64,000 bases of DNA from Closterium sp. Naga37s-1. Taxonomy: Eukaryota > Streptophyta > Zygnematophyceae > Desmidiales > Closteriaceae. The DNA lies in the NCBI GenBank assembly GCA_947471745.1, contig CANJKZ010000774.1:4252001-4316000 (forward strand), written 5' to 3'. How positions within the stretch are numbered: the stretch's first letter is position 1; each line of letters opens with the position of its first letter. Of this stretch, positions 53,685-63,850 are shown piece by piece. The notes under the pieces are model-generated. The model saw nothing but the letters and a program-made list of their open reading frames with translations, had not been told where the DNA came from and did not search any database. The position numbers were made by a program, and so were the translations under genes.

Positions 53685-53981
53685 TCACCGAGCACATTTA
53701 TAAGGAAGACCCAGGAATATGCGAATCTGGGAATATGTTTGTCTTTTCCAAAACCCACCTGCACTGGTTCCCACGAACTGTGACAGACGCTGACAGGTGG
53801 GTGAAGGTCCAACCCTTTCCACATCCTCATCCGCTTTCACGTCTGCATCCCCATCCACATCTACATCGGAAGTGTGCACAAGATTCAAAATCACATTGCT
53901 CATCTGTCCCGTCAACAGTCGCATATAAGGCGGCGGCGCTCCATGGGTAAAAACAATCCGCAGGCGCAGGATAGCTTCCAT
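53685..53981 (-). CDS. Unrecognised 98-codon open frame or first exon
   Basis: The ATG at 53981 has a strong context (CCACCATGGAAG). The peptide MEAILRLRIVFTHGAPPPYM continues through an acidic middle (DVDVDGDADVKADEDVE). A GT-rich stretch follows the end, so it may be a first exon. No family recognised; it is not part of the secreted-protein gene to its left. Confidence 0.33.
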   Translation of the reverse strand: MEAILRLRIVFTHGAPPPYMRLLTGQMSNVILNLVHTSDVDVDGDADVKADEDVERVGPSPTCQRLSQFVGTSAGGFWKRQTYSQIRIFLGLPYKCAR

Positions 53982-53984
53982 GGT

Positions 53985-54674
53985 GGGAGGGTCGTGATCT
54001 GACTGGCAGACTCGGATTCATCGTCGTGCTTTGCACGCGTTATAAGCAGACGATGATCCATGGACAAGAGGAACTAGTTTCGAACTGGAAAGTGACATCC
54101 CGACAGTGACCCAGATTTGCTCGGTCGCTACGAGGCGTGGCATCATCCGCCTACCAGAGGGTCCTTCAAATCAGCCACATGGCAGACGTCGCGTCGACGA
54201 AAACTCTTCTAATCGTACGCTCCGCATGTCCCTAGTCCCAACAACGATGCCACGAGAATCCGTCAGCACTCAACTCTCACCGTGCTTTCTGGCTAGTACC
54301 TGGCACTTGAGAGTGATGTGACCAGCCTGGTTATGGCTGCTGGAGGTTTGAGCATAACCAGTCTGTATCGCGGAAAACCACTCGATATCCACACTTCCTT
54401 ATTAAGGCAGTCAGACTTTGAAGCAAATTATACCTGACCATGAATGCAGGACTTGGTATATCCAACTAAAATTAGCCCAAGAGAAAGTCAAGCATATAAT
54501 AAAATTTAATGCTACAGGGCAGAAGCTAATACATCAACATTGTTATTTCCGATCTGACAAAAATCCCTTCTAAAACTTCTAACTATGCCACCCTTGCTGT
54601 AATCATATCGTTAGCCGAATGTCCTTGTCCTCGCTCTTCTCCTACTCTGCTACATCACAACCCAGCTCGTTGCT
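53985..54674. other. Spacer
   Basis: Mixed composition with short frames. TTATAAGCAG at 54040 could be promoter-like. No gene recognised. Confidence 0.5.
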
Positions 54675-55050
54675 CTATGCAGTAAAACCGAATAGCAGCA
54701 GATCAAGCAGTGCAGCACCAATGAATGGGATTTCTGTCGATCTGTCCAGAGCACCACACTGAGTTCCTGCCTCGATATCTGCTTCTACTCGCTCCTCTTC
54801 AACATAGTGCATGTGGATGGTCATGAGCTGCTCCTCACAGCAACAATCAAGGGGCAGCTGCAGGTCCAGATGGTCTCTCTCGCGTCCAGCAGCACCGTTC
54901 CTCCCATCTCTTCTCCTCCCAACACCAACAAGCACGAGCCATCTATACCACTTATCACGGAAGCAGCATCCCTAGTGCAGACTCAATGTCGTGCATGTGG
55001 ATGGTCATGAGCTGCTCCTCGCAGCAGCAGTACCGGCACCGCCACGCCTC
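54675..55050 (-). pseudogene. Two extra copies of the ankyrin-AAA terminal exon
   Basis: Past the stop of the ankyrin-AAA gene, its last coding segment recurs twice. At 55050-54957 it reads YCCCEEQLMTIHMHDIESAL with a stop. At 54935-54675 it reads RDHLDLQLPLDCCCEEQLMT and IHMHYVEEERVEADIEAGT with a longer new end. The real exon reads RDHLDLRLPLDCCCEEQLMT then IHMHDIEAALGMLPP. The central 35 bases are the best preserved. Confidence 0.8.
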
Positions 55051-55122
55051 CGTTCCTCCTGCTTCCTCCGACCTGCCACCGCCAGACTACTCTTCCTCCC
55101 TCCCTCCCACCTATCACACCCG

Positions 55123-58100
55123 TCATGGTGGCAGCATCCCCAGCGCGGCTTCAATGTCGTGCATGTGGATGGTCATCAGCTGCTCCTCACAGCAGCAGTC
55201 CAGGGGAAGCCTCAGGTCCAGATGGTCCCGGGCATCCAGCAGCACCGGCACTGCCATGCCGCCGTTCCTCTCCCTGCGCTGCTTCGCTGACGTGTGTGCT
55301 ACGATCGCCTCTGCCAATGCCTCTTCTGAACATGAGGAGTGGAGCCTGGAGTGGGGAGTGGGGGAACGGGGGGTTGGGGGAACGAGGGGGTGGGGTGGTG
55401 AGATAGAGGTTAGCAACTTCTTGTACGCAGCAGCACACAGCAGAGATGTGCCTCTGTGCCACTCAGAGCCTATTTTTGAGTCGACTCAAATATCGGCTTC
55501 TTGAATGCAGCAGCACACAACAGAGATGTGCACCTGTGCCACTCAAACCGACTCACCTGAAGCCAGTAATAGGCAGAGATGACTTTGAGTCAACTCAAAA
55601 TTCATTATGGAAGAGTAGTGTATCTATAGATACGCAACTGGGAGATGTCTTCTCTCGGATGGACTCACCTGAAACCAGTGAGCGGAGACATGTCCACGTC
55701 ATCACCAGCTTCACTCTCCTCCTTGCTCCCACCGCTCCCATTCCCATTCCCACTCCCATTCTCATTGCGAATGCCACCACTCCCATTCCCACTCCCATTC
55801 TCATTGCTAATGCCACTGCTTCCACCCGCAAAATCCCCTCCTCTTCCACCCGCCTCCACTCCAACCGGCCATTTCCCCACTTCCTCTCCTTGCAGTTGGT
55901 GGATCATGGAACCATCAGCTACACAGGGCATACTCCCTCCGCCTCCTGCCAGCTCATCACTGCCGTTCCTGATGCTACCATCCGAAGCCGCACCGCTGCT
56001 GCGGTTACCACACCGTTCGTTACAGTCACATGCTGTTCCCCTCCCACCCAGACTGCTACACTCCTCACCCTGCCCCCCTCCCTTCCTCTCATCTGCCCCT
56101 GCATCCTGCTGCTTCCCCTGTGGCTCCATCTCCTCATCCCTTCGCTCCTCCACTCGCTCCCCAATCTTACTATATTCCCATTGCCTCTCTCCCCTTACAT
56201 GCGTCTGCTCCATCTGCCCTTCACGCATACCCCCTTTCTGCTGAATCTGGGTCTCCTCTACTGGGTGAGAATTCTCACACTCCACGCCTCCCAATCTCCC
56301 CTGCTCCCCCTTCTGACCATACCCCATCTTCAGCAGCATCACCCTGGCAATCTCCCTCGGGCTGAAATCATCAAAAGTAAAACACTTATTAACCCTCCTC
56401 TTAAACCCCTCATTAGCCTCGAAAACTCGCTGCATCGGCTCTGCATACCCCGCAAAAATCACCACCAGTTTCCCCGAATCCATAACTGTCATTATCTCCT
56501 CTAAAGCCTCAATCCCATAGTCTTTCTCCTCACTCCTTTGACACGGCATAAGCCTATAAGCCTCATCTACGAACAGAATCCCTCCTTCTGCTTCCTCGAT
56601 CTTCCTCCTCGTTTTCGGACCCGTATGCCCCACATATTCCCCGACTAAGTCCGTTCTTTGCACCTCCACGACCTTATTTAAGGGTAAAACACCCACCAGC
56701 GCCAGCATCCGGGCTAGCACCCGCGCCACGGTTGTTTTTCCGGTGCCCGGGCTGCCCAGAAAAGCCATGTGTGGGGCGCGACGGGGAGGAACGGGCAGCC
56801 CAAGTGCCCGACGCCTTTGGTCTAGTAGGAGACCTTTCCCCCATGTCCTTAGCTGCTGCTTTAACGAGTGGAGGCCTACTAACGAGGATAGCTCCTTTTC
56901 AAGCTGATCCATTACTAGCTTTGCTCCGTGCACTGCCAATTCAGCCTGTAACGGATAGAAGGACCGTAGGGAAGAGAAGAGAAAACGAGATGTTGCAGCT
57001 GCCCAGAAACATGCTTCTCGTTTTCATACTTTGCCCTTCTGACTATGCTATGTTCCTTCTATCAAGCAGAAACCTTTATACATGCACGCCCACCATACCT
57101 GCAGCCTTGTTCGCCTGCTGATGTGTCGTTGCAGCAGAGCCTGCACCTCTCGGCACACAGAGCACCGCGTGGCTCGGCTGGGAAGCAGCGCCATGGGCGT
57201 GTTGCCGTCCTGAAGTGGGTGGGAGACACGAAGAGACGAGACCTGAGGGGAAGATACGAGAGGGAAAGAGATGGGAGCACATGAGCAGCGCCTGCACCTC
57301 TCAGCACATAGAGCACCACGTGACTCGACTGGGAAGCAGCGCCAGGGGGGTGTTGCCGTCCTGAAAAGGGTGGGAGACACGAAGAGACGAGACATGAGGG
57401 GAAGATACGAGAGGGAAAGAGATGGGAGCACATGAGCAGCGCCTGCACCTCTCAGCACATAGAGCACCACGTGACTCGACTGGGAAGCAGCGCCAGGGGG
57501 GTGTTGCCGTCCTGAAAAGGGTGGGAGACACGAAGAGACGAGACCTGAGGGGAAGATACGAGAGGGAAAGAGATGGGAGCACATGAGCAGCGCCTGCACC
57601 TCTCAGCACATAGAGCACCACGTGACTCGACTGGGAAGCAGCGCCAGGGGGGTGTTGCCGTCCTGATGGCGTGGGAAGGACGGACGAGGTGTGGGAGATG
57701 AGATGTGACGGAAAGAGGCACCAGGAAAAGGGACAGGAGCACATGAATGTGTGCTGTTGCAGCAGAGCCTGCACCTCTCGGCACACAGAACACCTGGGTC
57801 GACTGGGAAGCAGTGCCATGGGCGTGTCACCATCCTGAACCATTATTGACCCCTCTATACCGCACTGAACCGTACCTTATCAACAGCACACGGGTCTGCA
57901 TTGGCTTCTAGCAGCACTGCCACAGCCGCCACCACTCCCTCACCATATTCCCTGCTGCCACCACCCTTCACTCCACCAGCAGCACCACCACCATTTGCAC
58001 CAGAACAACCAGCACCAGCAGCAGCAGCAGACGGGGAGAACATACACCCGTCCGCAGCAGCAGAACCAGAAGCAGAGGCAGCAGCAGCTGCAGGCAGGGA

Positions 58101-61100
58101 GTCGAAACTGGTGGGGGACGATGGTGTGGGTGGCGGGCAGGTGGAGAAGGCCGAACTATAGGCGCTCAGGGAAAGCAGTCGAGGGGAGAGGGGCTGGGGG
58201 GAGAGCGGACGAGGGGAGCAGGGGGAGAGTGGTCGGGGGGAGAGCTCCCCTGGGGAGAGTGGTTTGGGGGAGAGTTCCCCTTGGGAGTGGCGCAATGGAG
58301 ATGGTTTAGAGGGAGAGACTGTTGGGTCTGCTTGATGCGTCAGGTGCTGCTGCTGCTGCTGCGCTAGCTGCTGTGATCCAGGTGCCGATTCAGGTGACTT
58401 TGCTGGCCCAGGTGTCGCTTCAGGTGCTGATTTTGCTGTGGCTAGCGGCTTGCTAGGCGGATGGGCGGCAATGCTGCAGTTGAAGTTGCTACCAGTGTCG
58501 CTGCCAGTGTTGCTACTAGCAGATTGCACAGCAGCCCACACGGCGAGATGGACAGGCGTCATGCCGTTCTGATGGCAGGTGAGGGGATGAGATAGAGAAG
58601 GTGGGAGCGAAGGGGATGGGGGGATGGAAGGAAAGGGTTGGTTTGAATAGGAGTTCGGGAGGAGAGAGAGAGTTAGGAAGAGTATTGTAGACGCAGAGTT
58701 TCCTCTTTCAATGGTGCAGCAAGCTAAAGGAAATGGAAACGACGAAATGAAGGGTGGGGGTGAGGAGGGGCGGAGAGGGGTCGGAGCGGGAAGGTGGCCG
58801 CCTTACCGTGGCAGCGACGTCCGCCCGAGCGCCTGCTCGTAGCAGCAGCCGAATGGCATCCGCGTTGCTACAAGCTGGTTCCGGAGAAGAAAAAAAAAAT
58901 CGTGGAGCAGAGAGGGAGCTTACCGTGGCAGCGACGTCCGCCCGTGCGCCTGCTCGTAGCAGCAACCAAATGGCATCCACGTTGCTGCTCTTGGCCGCCA
59001 CAAGCACAGGTGTCTCGCCGAACTGTAAACGGGGAAGGGGGGTAGGAAAGCGAGGAGAGGAAGGGGAAAGGGGGAAAGGGGAATGAGAAGTGAGGTGTGA
59101 GAAGGGAACCCGACAAATGGCGTCCGCGTTGCTGCTCTTGGCCGCCACATGCACAGGTGTCTCGCCGAACTGCAGAGAAGGAAAAAGGGAGAGGGAGACG
59201 TGAGAAGAGGGAAGGGGGAAGGGAGAAGGGGGAAGAGGGAATGGGGACGGGGGAATGGGGAATGGGGAATGGGGAATGGGGAATGGGGAAGGGGGAAGGG
59301 GGAAGGGGTAAGGGGGAAGGGGTAAGGGGGTAAGGGGGAAGGGGGAAGGGGAGACTCGGTTCTCCAACTGTCCCATTGCCCTTAAGACTCTGAGGGACTC
59401 TGACTGCTACCTGATGGCAACATCCTGTTTTACCAGAACAGCAGTGCTAACAGCGTCTTTTAAGACGTCTCAGAAGTTTTGAGAATCTCAAAAGTTTTGA
59501 GACGTCTCAAAACTTTTGAGAGGTCTCAAAACTCTGACCGCAAACCGAGGGCACCATCCTGTTTTACCATGACAGCACCATCCTGTTTTACCATGACAGC
59601 ACCATCCTGTTTTACCATGACAGCACTGCTAACAGCTTCACCGTTTGTTCAACTCGTCTCACCACGGTCCGTCCGCCCTCAGCTTGCTGTTCTCACAACA
59701 ATCGACGCTGATTAAGCCCGTTACAGCAGTCAACTCGTCTCACCACGGTCCGTCCGCCCTCAGCTTGCTGTTCTCACAACAATCGACGCTGATTAACCCC
59801 GTTACAGCAGTCAGCTCGTCTCACCACGGTCCGTCCGCCCTCAGCTTGCTGTTCTCACAACAATCGACGCTGATTAACCCCGTTACAGCAGTCAGCTCGT
59901 CTCACCACGGTCCGTCCGCCCTCAGCTTGCTGTTCTCACAACAATCGACGCTGATTAACCCCGTTACAGCAGTCAACTCGTCTCACCATGTTCCGCGCTT
60001 CCACGTCTGCCTTCACTTCTGCCCCGCCGCACGACCCCCTCCAGTCCAGGAGAAAGCGGAGAGCCTCGAGGTGCCCCTCCGCCACGGCGAGATGGAGAGG
60101 CGTCTGACACACCTGGGTGACGAGGAGTGGAGAAGGGTGGAGAGGGGTGGAGAGGGTTGGCGAGGGGAGGCGTAACATAGGTTAAGCGTGGCATGGGAAG
60201 GGCGTGACGTGGGTAGAGTGAGACACTGGGACGTGACAGGATTGGAACGTGCGCAGTGAGGCTGTCTGAAGGATTATTGCAAGTCACCCACAGCTTCATT
60301 TCCACGTGATAAAAGTTGTATTTTGAGACGTCTCAAAAGACAGGATTGGAACGTGCGCAGTTGCGCAGTGAGGCTCTCTGATGGGATTATTGCAAGTCAC
60401 CCGCAGCTTCATTTCCTTCCGCTCACCGGCAATTGCCTCTCGTTAATAGCACCAGGTCTAACTGTTAGCGCATCGCGCAGCGCCTCTACGTCCCCCTCCC
60501 GAGCTGCCACGTGTACTGAAATCCGCTTCTTGCTCCGCACTACAGCCGCAGCTTCCGGCGCGGCTCTAGTAGCGGCTCCCCCCTCACTTGCGGAACGGTC
60601 GTCCGCCGCTTCCCCCCAATCCAGTCTCCGCCTAGCCGCGGCGCAGCACCGCCGACCAACTCTCCCCCTCGCCGCATCCCCGCCGTCACTCATTCCCGAT
60701 TCCGCTTCCCCCGAGCCTAACCCTCCACAACAGCCGCAAGAAGACGAAGGGGCTAGCGCTTCAATCGAAGCATGCTGTAACGAGGACGATGGGATGCTGG
60801 TTGCCCCGGTGCAAGGGCTCTCGATATCAGGGACCACCAATATCTGCGGCGCTACTCGCGGTGGAGAGGAGATGTGAGAGACATGGCCTGCTGGACCTGT
60901 TTGACCGGTTTGAATGGCTTGACCGTCTTGACCTGGACCATCCGATTGCGACGACTGCGACGACTGCGACGACCCGTCAACGGACTCTACTACGACGAAC
61001 GACGAACCACCTGAAATCTGGGAAACTCCATTTGATTGGTCGCTCTGGTTGTTACCAGACACCTGAAGTTCTGTAACCTGGCGCGGCTCAACGAACATAT

Positions 61101-61896
61101 CGCCATTTTCGTCAGTTGTCGTAATCTCTTCGCGAATGTCTTTGCTAAGCGTTTCGCACTTGGCTGGGGAAGAGCGAGACCTGGAAAATCCGAGGGTGCT
61201 GGTAACGGAAGGGCCGAGCTCGACAGGCGGCGGGAGAGACGGGCCGTATCTAGCGGAAACGGCGGGACCGAAGGGAGCAGGTGACGGGATAATCTCGGCC
61301 GCTGGTGAACTGAGCGAAGGGGATAACGGATGGTTGAGATTGGAGAGCGCTGGCGAAATGGTGAATCTGAACGAGCCGGAATCGGCTGAGTCTGGAGAGG
61401 AAGAGGCTCGTTGCTGCTGCGGTTGGGGAGTTTCATGTTGAGGGATCTCGGTGGGAGCTGGGTCAGGGTTGGATACGCGTGGGAGAAAGGAATCAAACGA
61501 GGCGCGAACGGAGTCCGTGCACGGGAAAACGGAATAAGTTGAAGCGGCGTTCGAATCCGTCACGGTTTGAACGGAGTCTCTGACAGTGTGAACGGAATCT
61601 GTTGAGGAAGTGGGAGGGGAATCTAGGGTGACGGTGGAGAGCTGGGGAAGCGAGACTGTGCGGGAAGCGGAGTGAGGAACGCTGGTGGGTTGCGAGGAGG
61701 AAGAAGCGGACGTTGATGAGGATGAGAAAGTGGATGAAGAGGAGGAGGAGCCATGGCCAGTTGTGTGTCTCCTTGGCGGTGCTGTTCCGCGCGGTGCTGT
61801 TGCTCCTCCTACTGAATTTCCTGGGATAAAATCGAATATCGTCTCTAGCGTCTGCTCCTTAGTCAGAGCGCCTCTCCTGTCCGCTACAATGAACAT
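55123..61896 (-). CDS. Ankyrin-repeat plus CbbX-like AAA+ ATPase, seven exons
   Basis: Homologue of a plant ankyrin-AAA protein (Arabidopsis At3g24530 type). Exons: 61896-60427, 60112-59987, 59022-58924, 58568-57876, 57209-57099, 56945-55669, 55345-55123. All GT-AG, in phase, 3999 bases, 1332 aa (about 480 in Arabidopsis). Ankyrin pieces: VHVAAREGDVEALRDAL (end of exon 1), TPLHLAVAEGHLEALRFLL, FGETPVLVAAKSSNVDAIWL, NGMTPVHLAVW (exon 4), DGNTPMALLPSR (exon 5). AAA core in exon 6: GSPGTGKTT (Walker A), GGILFVDEAYRL (Walker B), RTDLVGEYVGHTG, VIFAGYAEPM. End: FRLHSSCSEEALAEAIVA and RDHLDLRLPLDC. The extra length is low-complexity sequence: about 440 residues before the first repeat, about 170 within one ankyrin repeat (exon 4) and about 170 after the AAA core. 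It is probably a chaperone-like remodeller; the substrate is unknown. Start ATG 61896 is the first in frame. Confidence 0.88.
55430..55600 (-). repeat. Tandem copies derived from the exon 6/intron 6 boundary
   Basis: GGCTTCAG/GTGAGTC at about 55555-55570 copies the exon 6 donor (GGTTTCAG/GTGAGTC, 55669), preceded by LPITGF in place of SPLTGF. Two 75-base units containing GCACACAACAGAGATGTGC follow. Intron 6 therefore holds a second donor-like site. Confidence 0.65.
57280..57845 (-). pseudogene. Four extra copies of ankyrin-AAA exon 5
   Basis: The real exon 5 (57209-57099) reads DGNTPMALLPSRATRCSVCR then EVQALLQ. Intron 4 contains copies about 150 bases apart starting near 57357, 57506, 57660 and 57836. 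The farthest (DGDTPMALLPSRPRCSVCRE) is open through the whole homologous part. The three middle ones are nearly identical to each other and share a TGA where the real exon has CGA, so they are either skipped or would shorten the protein. Confidence 0.85.
58803..58870 (-). pseudogene. Copy of the 3' half of ankyrin-AAA exon 3
   Basis: Minus strand reads NADAIRLLLRAGARADVAAT followed by the same ACG/GTAAG donor as the real exon 3 (59022-58924). The FGETPV beginning is missing. Confidence 0.82.
59113..59174 (-). pseudogene. Copy of the 5' half of ankyrin-AAA exon 3
   Basis: After a CTGCAG acceptor the minus strand reads FGETPVHVAAKSSNADAI and then diverges. Together with the previous entry it repeats the exon-5 pattern of the transporter: 5' half upstream, 3' half downstream, one complete exon between. 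Confidence 0.82.
59215..59352. repeat. GGGGAATGGGGAA purine repeat
   Basis: GGGGAATG, GGGGGAA and GGGGTAA units in intron 2 of the ankyrin-AAA gene. Confidence 0.88.
59486..59521. repeat. 36-bp perfect palindrome
   Basis: Centred on GAGACGTCTC with arms reading TCTCAAAAGTTTTGAGAC, it is completely self-complementary. GACGTCTCAG and GAGAATCTC precede it and GAGAGGTCTC follows, so the whole 59460-59530 stretch is a cluster of related inverted motifs. Confidence 0.95.
59540..59632. repeat. 24-bp CACCATCCTGTTTTACCATGACAG repeat
   Basis: About four copies; the phrase CATCCTGTTTTACCA already occurs once at about 59420. Confidence 0.88.
59650..59990 (-). repeat. 81-bp tandem repeat containing copies of the exon 2 donor
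   Basis: About 4.2 copies of an 81-base unit, nearly identical, end at the real 3' end of exon 2. Each unit carries ACCGTG/GTGAGACGAG, parallel to the exon 2 boundary AACATG/GTGAGACGAG at 59987/59986, so the intron starts with a series of donor-like sites. Confidence 0.88.
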
Positions 61897-61899
61897 TCT

Positions 61900-62822
61900 C
61901 CTAGGACTACTTATTCTTACTAATAGTGGAACAATCCTTTCGTTATGCGCGCTATGCCAGCATGCTGCTACTACGTGCGAGAACCGCTTAGGAACCCTGA
62001 ATACTTTAGCAGAATTGCGAGAGACGCTCAAATGTTACGACTACCCAAACAGCGAGTTGAAAGACAACTGAGAGGCGAGAAAAGACAAACACATGTTGCA
62101 GGCAGATAAAGCCTTCGAGAATGCGGTAATGTTTTCCAAGGATTCCAGGCACACAGATGATGCTGGAGAAGAACAAGGCAACTGAAAGCTACGAGAGGAA
62201 TACATTCAGATGTCTGAATGGAGTCGGCCTTGGCGACTGTTGCGAAAGGTCACGGAGACTGGACGAGTTGCGAAGGTTAGGCGCGAAGTCCAGGTAGTAC
62301 TCGACGGCTAGATATCCAAGATCGACGGTATGGTCTCGTCGCGAAGGATTGTTGCGGAAGTGAGTGGGCTGCAACGAAAAGGGATGTCAAGTTGCGACTG
62401 TTTGCGGACGTCATGGCTGTCGCAAATGATTTTGTTTTGTTCCAGCGACAAGGCACTACCCACACGTAACTTCGCCAAGCCGTCAGTGTACTACACTCCT
62501 GTCAGACCATGGCCGACACGGCTTGCCAACACGCGACGCGAAAGAGAGGTTTCCCGCCAATAACCAAGCACAACAACACGGCCAGCTCAGCAAAGTCAAC
62601 GGTTGGTAGGATTTCGAAGGTACAGCTCACTATCCTTACCATAATAGGATATTGTTGTCACATTCCTTCAAAACAAATAGCAGTCATTATGAGCTAATAT
62701 GATCTTCATTTGGCTTACCGTATGTGGCGTAAGAATGAACTTGCTCCCACAGCATGATGTACCGCATCATGCTGAAGTTGCACACTTGATATAATGGCAT
62801 AACAGGTTGAAATCGTGTGGCA
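61900..62822. other. Spacer between ankyrin-AAA and malectin-like genes
   Basis: Contains the 3' region of the membrane-protein gene and the upstream region of the ankyrin-AAA gene. Short frames only; no kinase domain is seen here. Confidence 0.55.
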
Positions 62823-63453
62823 TCAAGCCTCATCTTCTGCAACACCGCAAACAAGCGCAAACAAGGACACATGAGCACAATTGTGGAAACAGGATATTGG
62901 GAAAGTGCAAATGTGTGCTTGACGTGCCACACGACACTTACCTAACCGTTTGAATCTATGATTGCCACGTAAACACCACCAGGCGGCAAGTATCACGAGA
63001 AGCAGCAGAAGCACACTCCCCACCACAATGACCACTATCAACCAAATGGGCATTCCTGTAAAGGGGACACAGAAACAAGAGTAAGGCACGAAGACCAAAA
63101 CAACCAGCACTTGCAATGCAGCGAAACATGACAGCGAAGTTCACTGCTGATTATTAGACATGGCACAAAAACATGGACCAGTATTGTAAATTCTCCCAAG
63201 TACGGTAATCAGTGCACTGACCTCCCCCTCCACTGCCACTGCTCTCACCATTGCTTATTCCGACAGGTGGCGATGCTTCTGCTGCACTCACTGCTGCTGC
63301 TGCTGCTGCAGTTCCCCCTCCTTCACCTGGTACCACATTCACCTCCTCTCCCTCCTCCTCCTCTTTCTCCAAGGACACTGGCACCACTTCGAATAGCTCC
63401 ACAGCACTCAGGACAGCTGGCAGCGTGCTATTGGCTGCTGTGCGCACGCCTAC
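62823..63453 (-). CDS. C-terminal end of a malectin-like single-pass membrane protein (partial)
   Basis: Three exons visible: 63453-63222, 63055-62942 and 62836-62823, joining in phase to a TGA. The first contains NSTLPAVLSAVELFEVV, the typical last strand of the malectin-like domain of plant receptor kinases (STLPP..NA.E.), then an acidic and Ala-rich stalk. The second is one membrane helix (GMPIWLIVVIVVGSVLLLLL) with a basic stop-transfer sequence RGNHRFKR. The third adds only EDEA. So there is no kinase domain; if correct it is a receptor-like protein or truncated relative. The extracellular N-terminal part lies beyond the right edge. Known family members sense cell-wall state at the plasma membrane. 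Confidence 0.62.
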
Positions 63454-63464
63454 CTGGTCGAGGA

Positions 63465-63850
63465 GCAAGGGAAAAGCGAGGGCAAAGCGAGAATGAGTGT
63501 GAGCAAGTGAGGGATGGGGCTCTGAGCTTCAGTGGTAGTCACAACGTGAGGAGTCAAGGAGTTGACGTGTCTTGAGACGTCTCAAGAAGCGAGGGCAAAG
63601 CGAAAATGAGTGAGAGCAAGTGCGCAAGGAGGCTCTGAGCCTCAGTGGTAAGTAATCACAAGGTGAGGAGACGACCCAAGAAGTGAGGGCACAATAATAA
63701 TGAGTGAGAGATGGAGCTGAAGCCTCAATGGTATTTTTTTGAGAATTCTCTGTTTTTTTAGAATTCTCAAAAAAGTAATAATGAGTGAGAGATGGAGCTG
63801 AAGCCTCAATGGTAATCACAAGGTCAGGAGCCAAGGAGCTGACGTGTCTA
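63465..63850. repeat. Tandem repeat with GAGCCTCAGTGGTAATCACAAGGT
   Basis: Four imperfect units of about 70-105 bases (GCAAAGCGAGAATGAGTGTG... and CTCAATGGTAATCACAAGGT...) in the next intron of the membrane-protein gene. Confidence 0.8.
63735..63774. repeat. Hairpin with 15-bp arms around GAATTC
   Basis: TTTTTTGAGAATTCT (63735-63749) and its complement (63760-63774) are separated by 10 bases. It is an AATT-core variant of the dispersed TTGAG...CTCAA palindromes. Confidence 0.85.

Noticed and set aside
53672-53950. Plus-strand 92-codon frame
   Set aside because: Antisense to a frame with a better start context; His/Pro-rich translation and no other support.
55325-55345. Acceptor at 55326 for the last ankyrin-AAA exon
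   Set aside because: It breaks the phase. The acceptor giving 55345 restores it and recovers the family sequence FRLHSSCS.
55446-56504. 352-codon plus-strand frame
   Set aside because: Antisense of the ankyrin-AAA exon 6, which carries clear Walker motifs on the minus strand.
62687-62932. A further coding exon reading KMRLDATRFQPVMPLYQVC after the membrane exon
   Set aside because: It is open and follows an acceptor, but it is out of phase with the preceding exon; the in-phase reading of the same acceptor ends EDEA.
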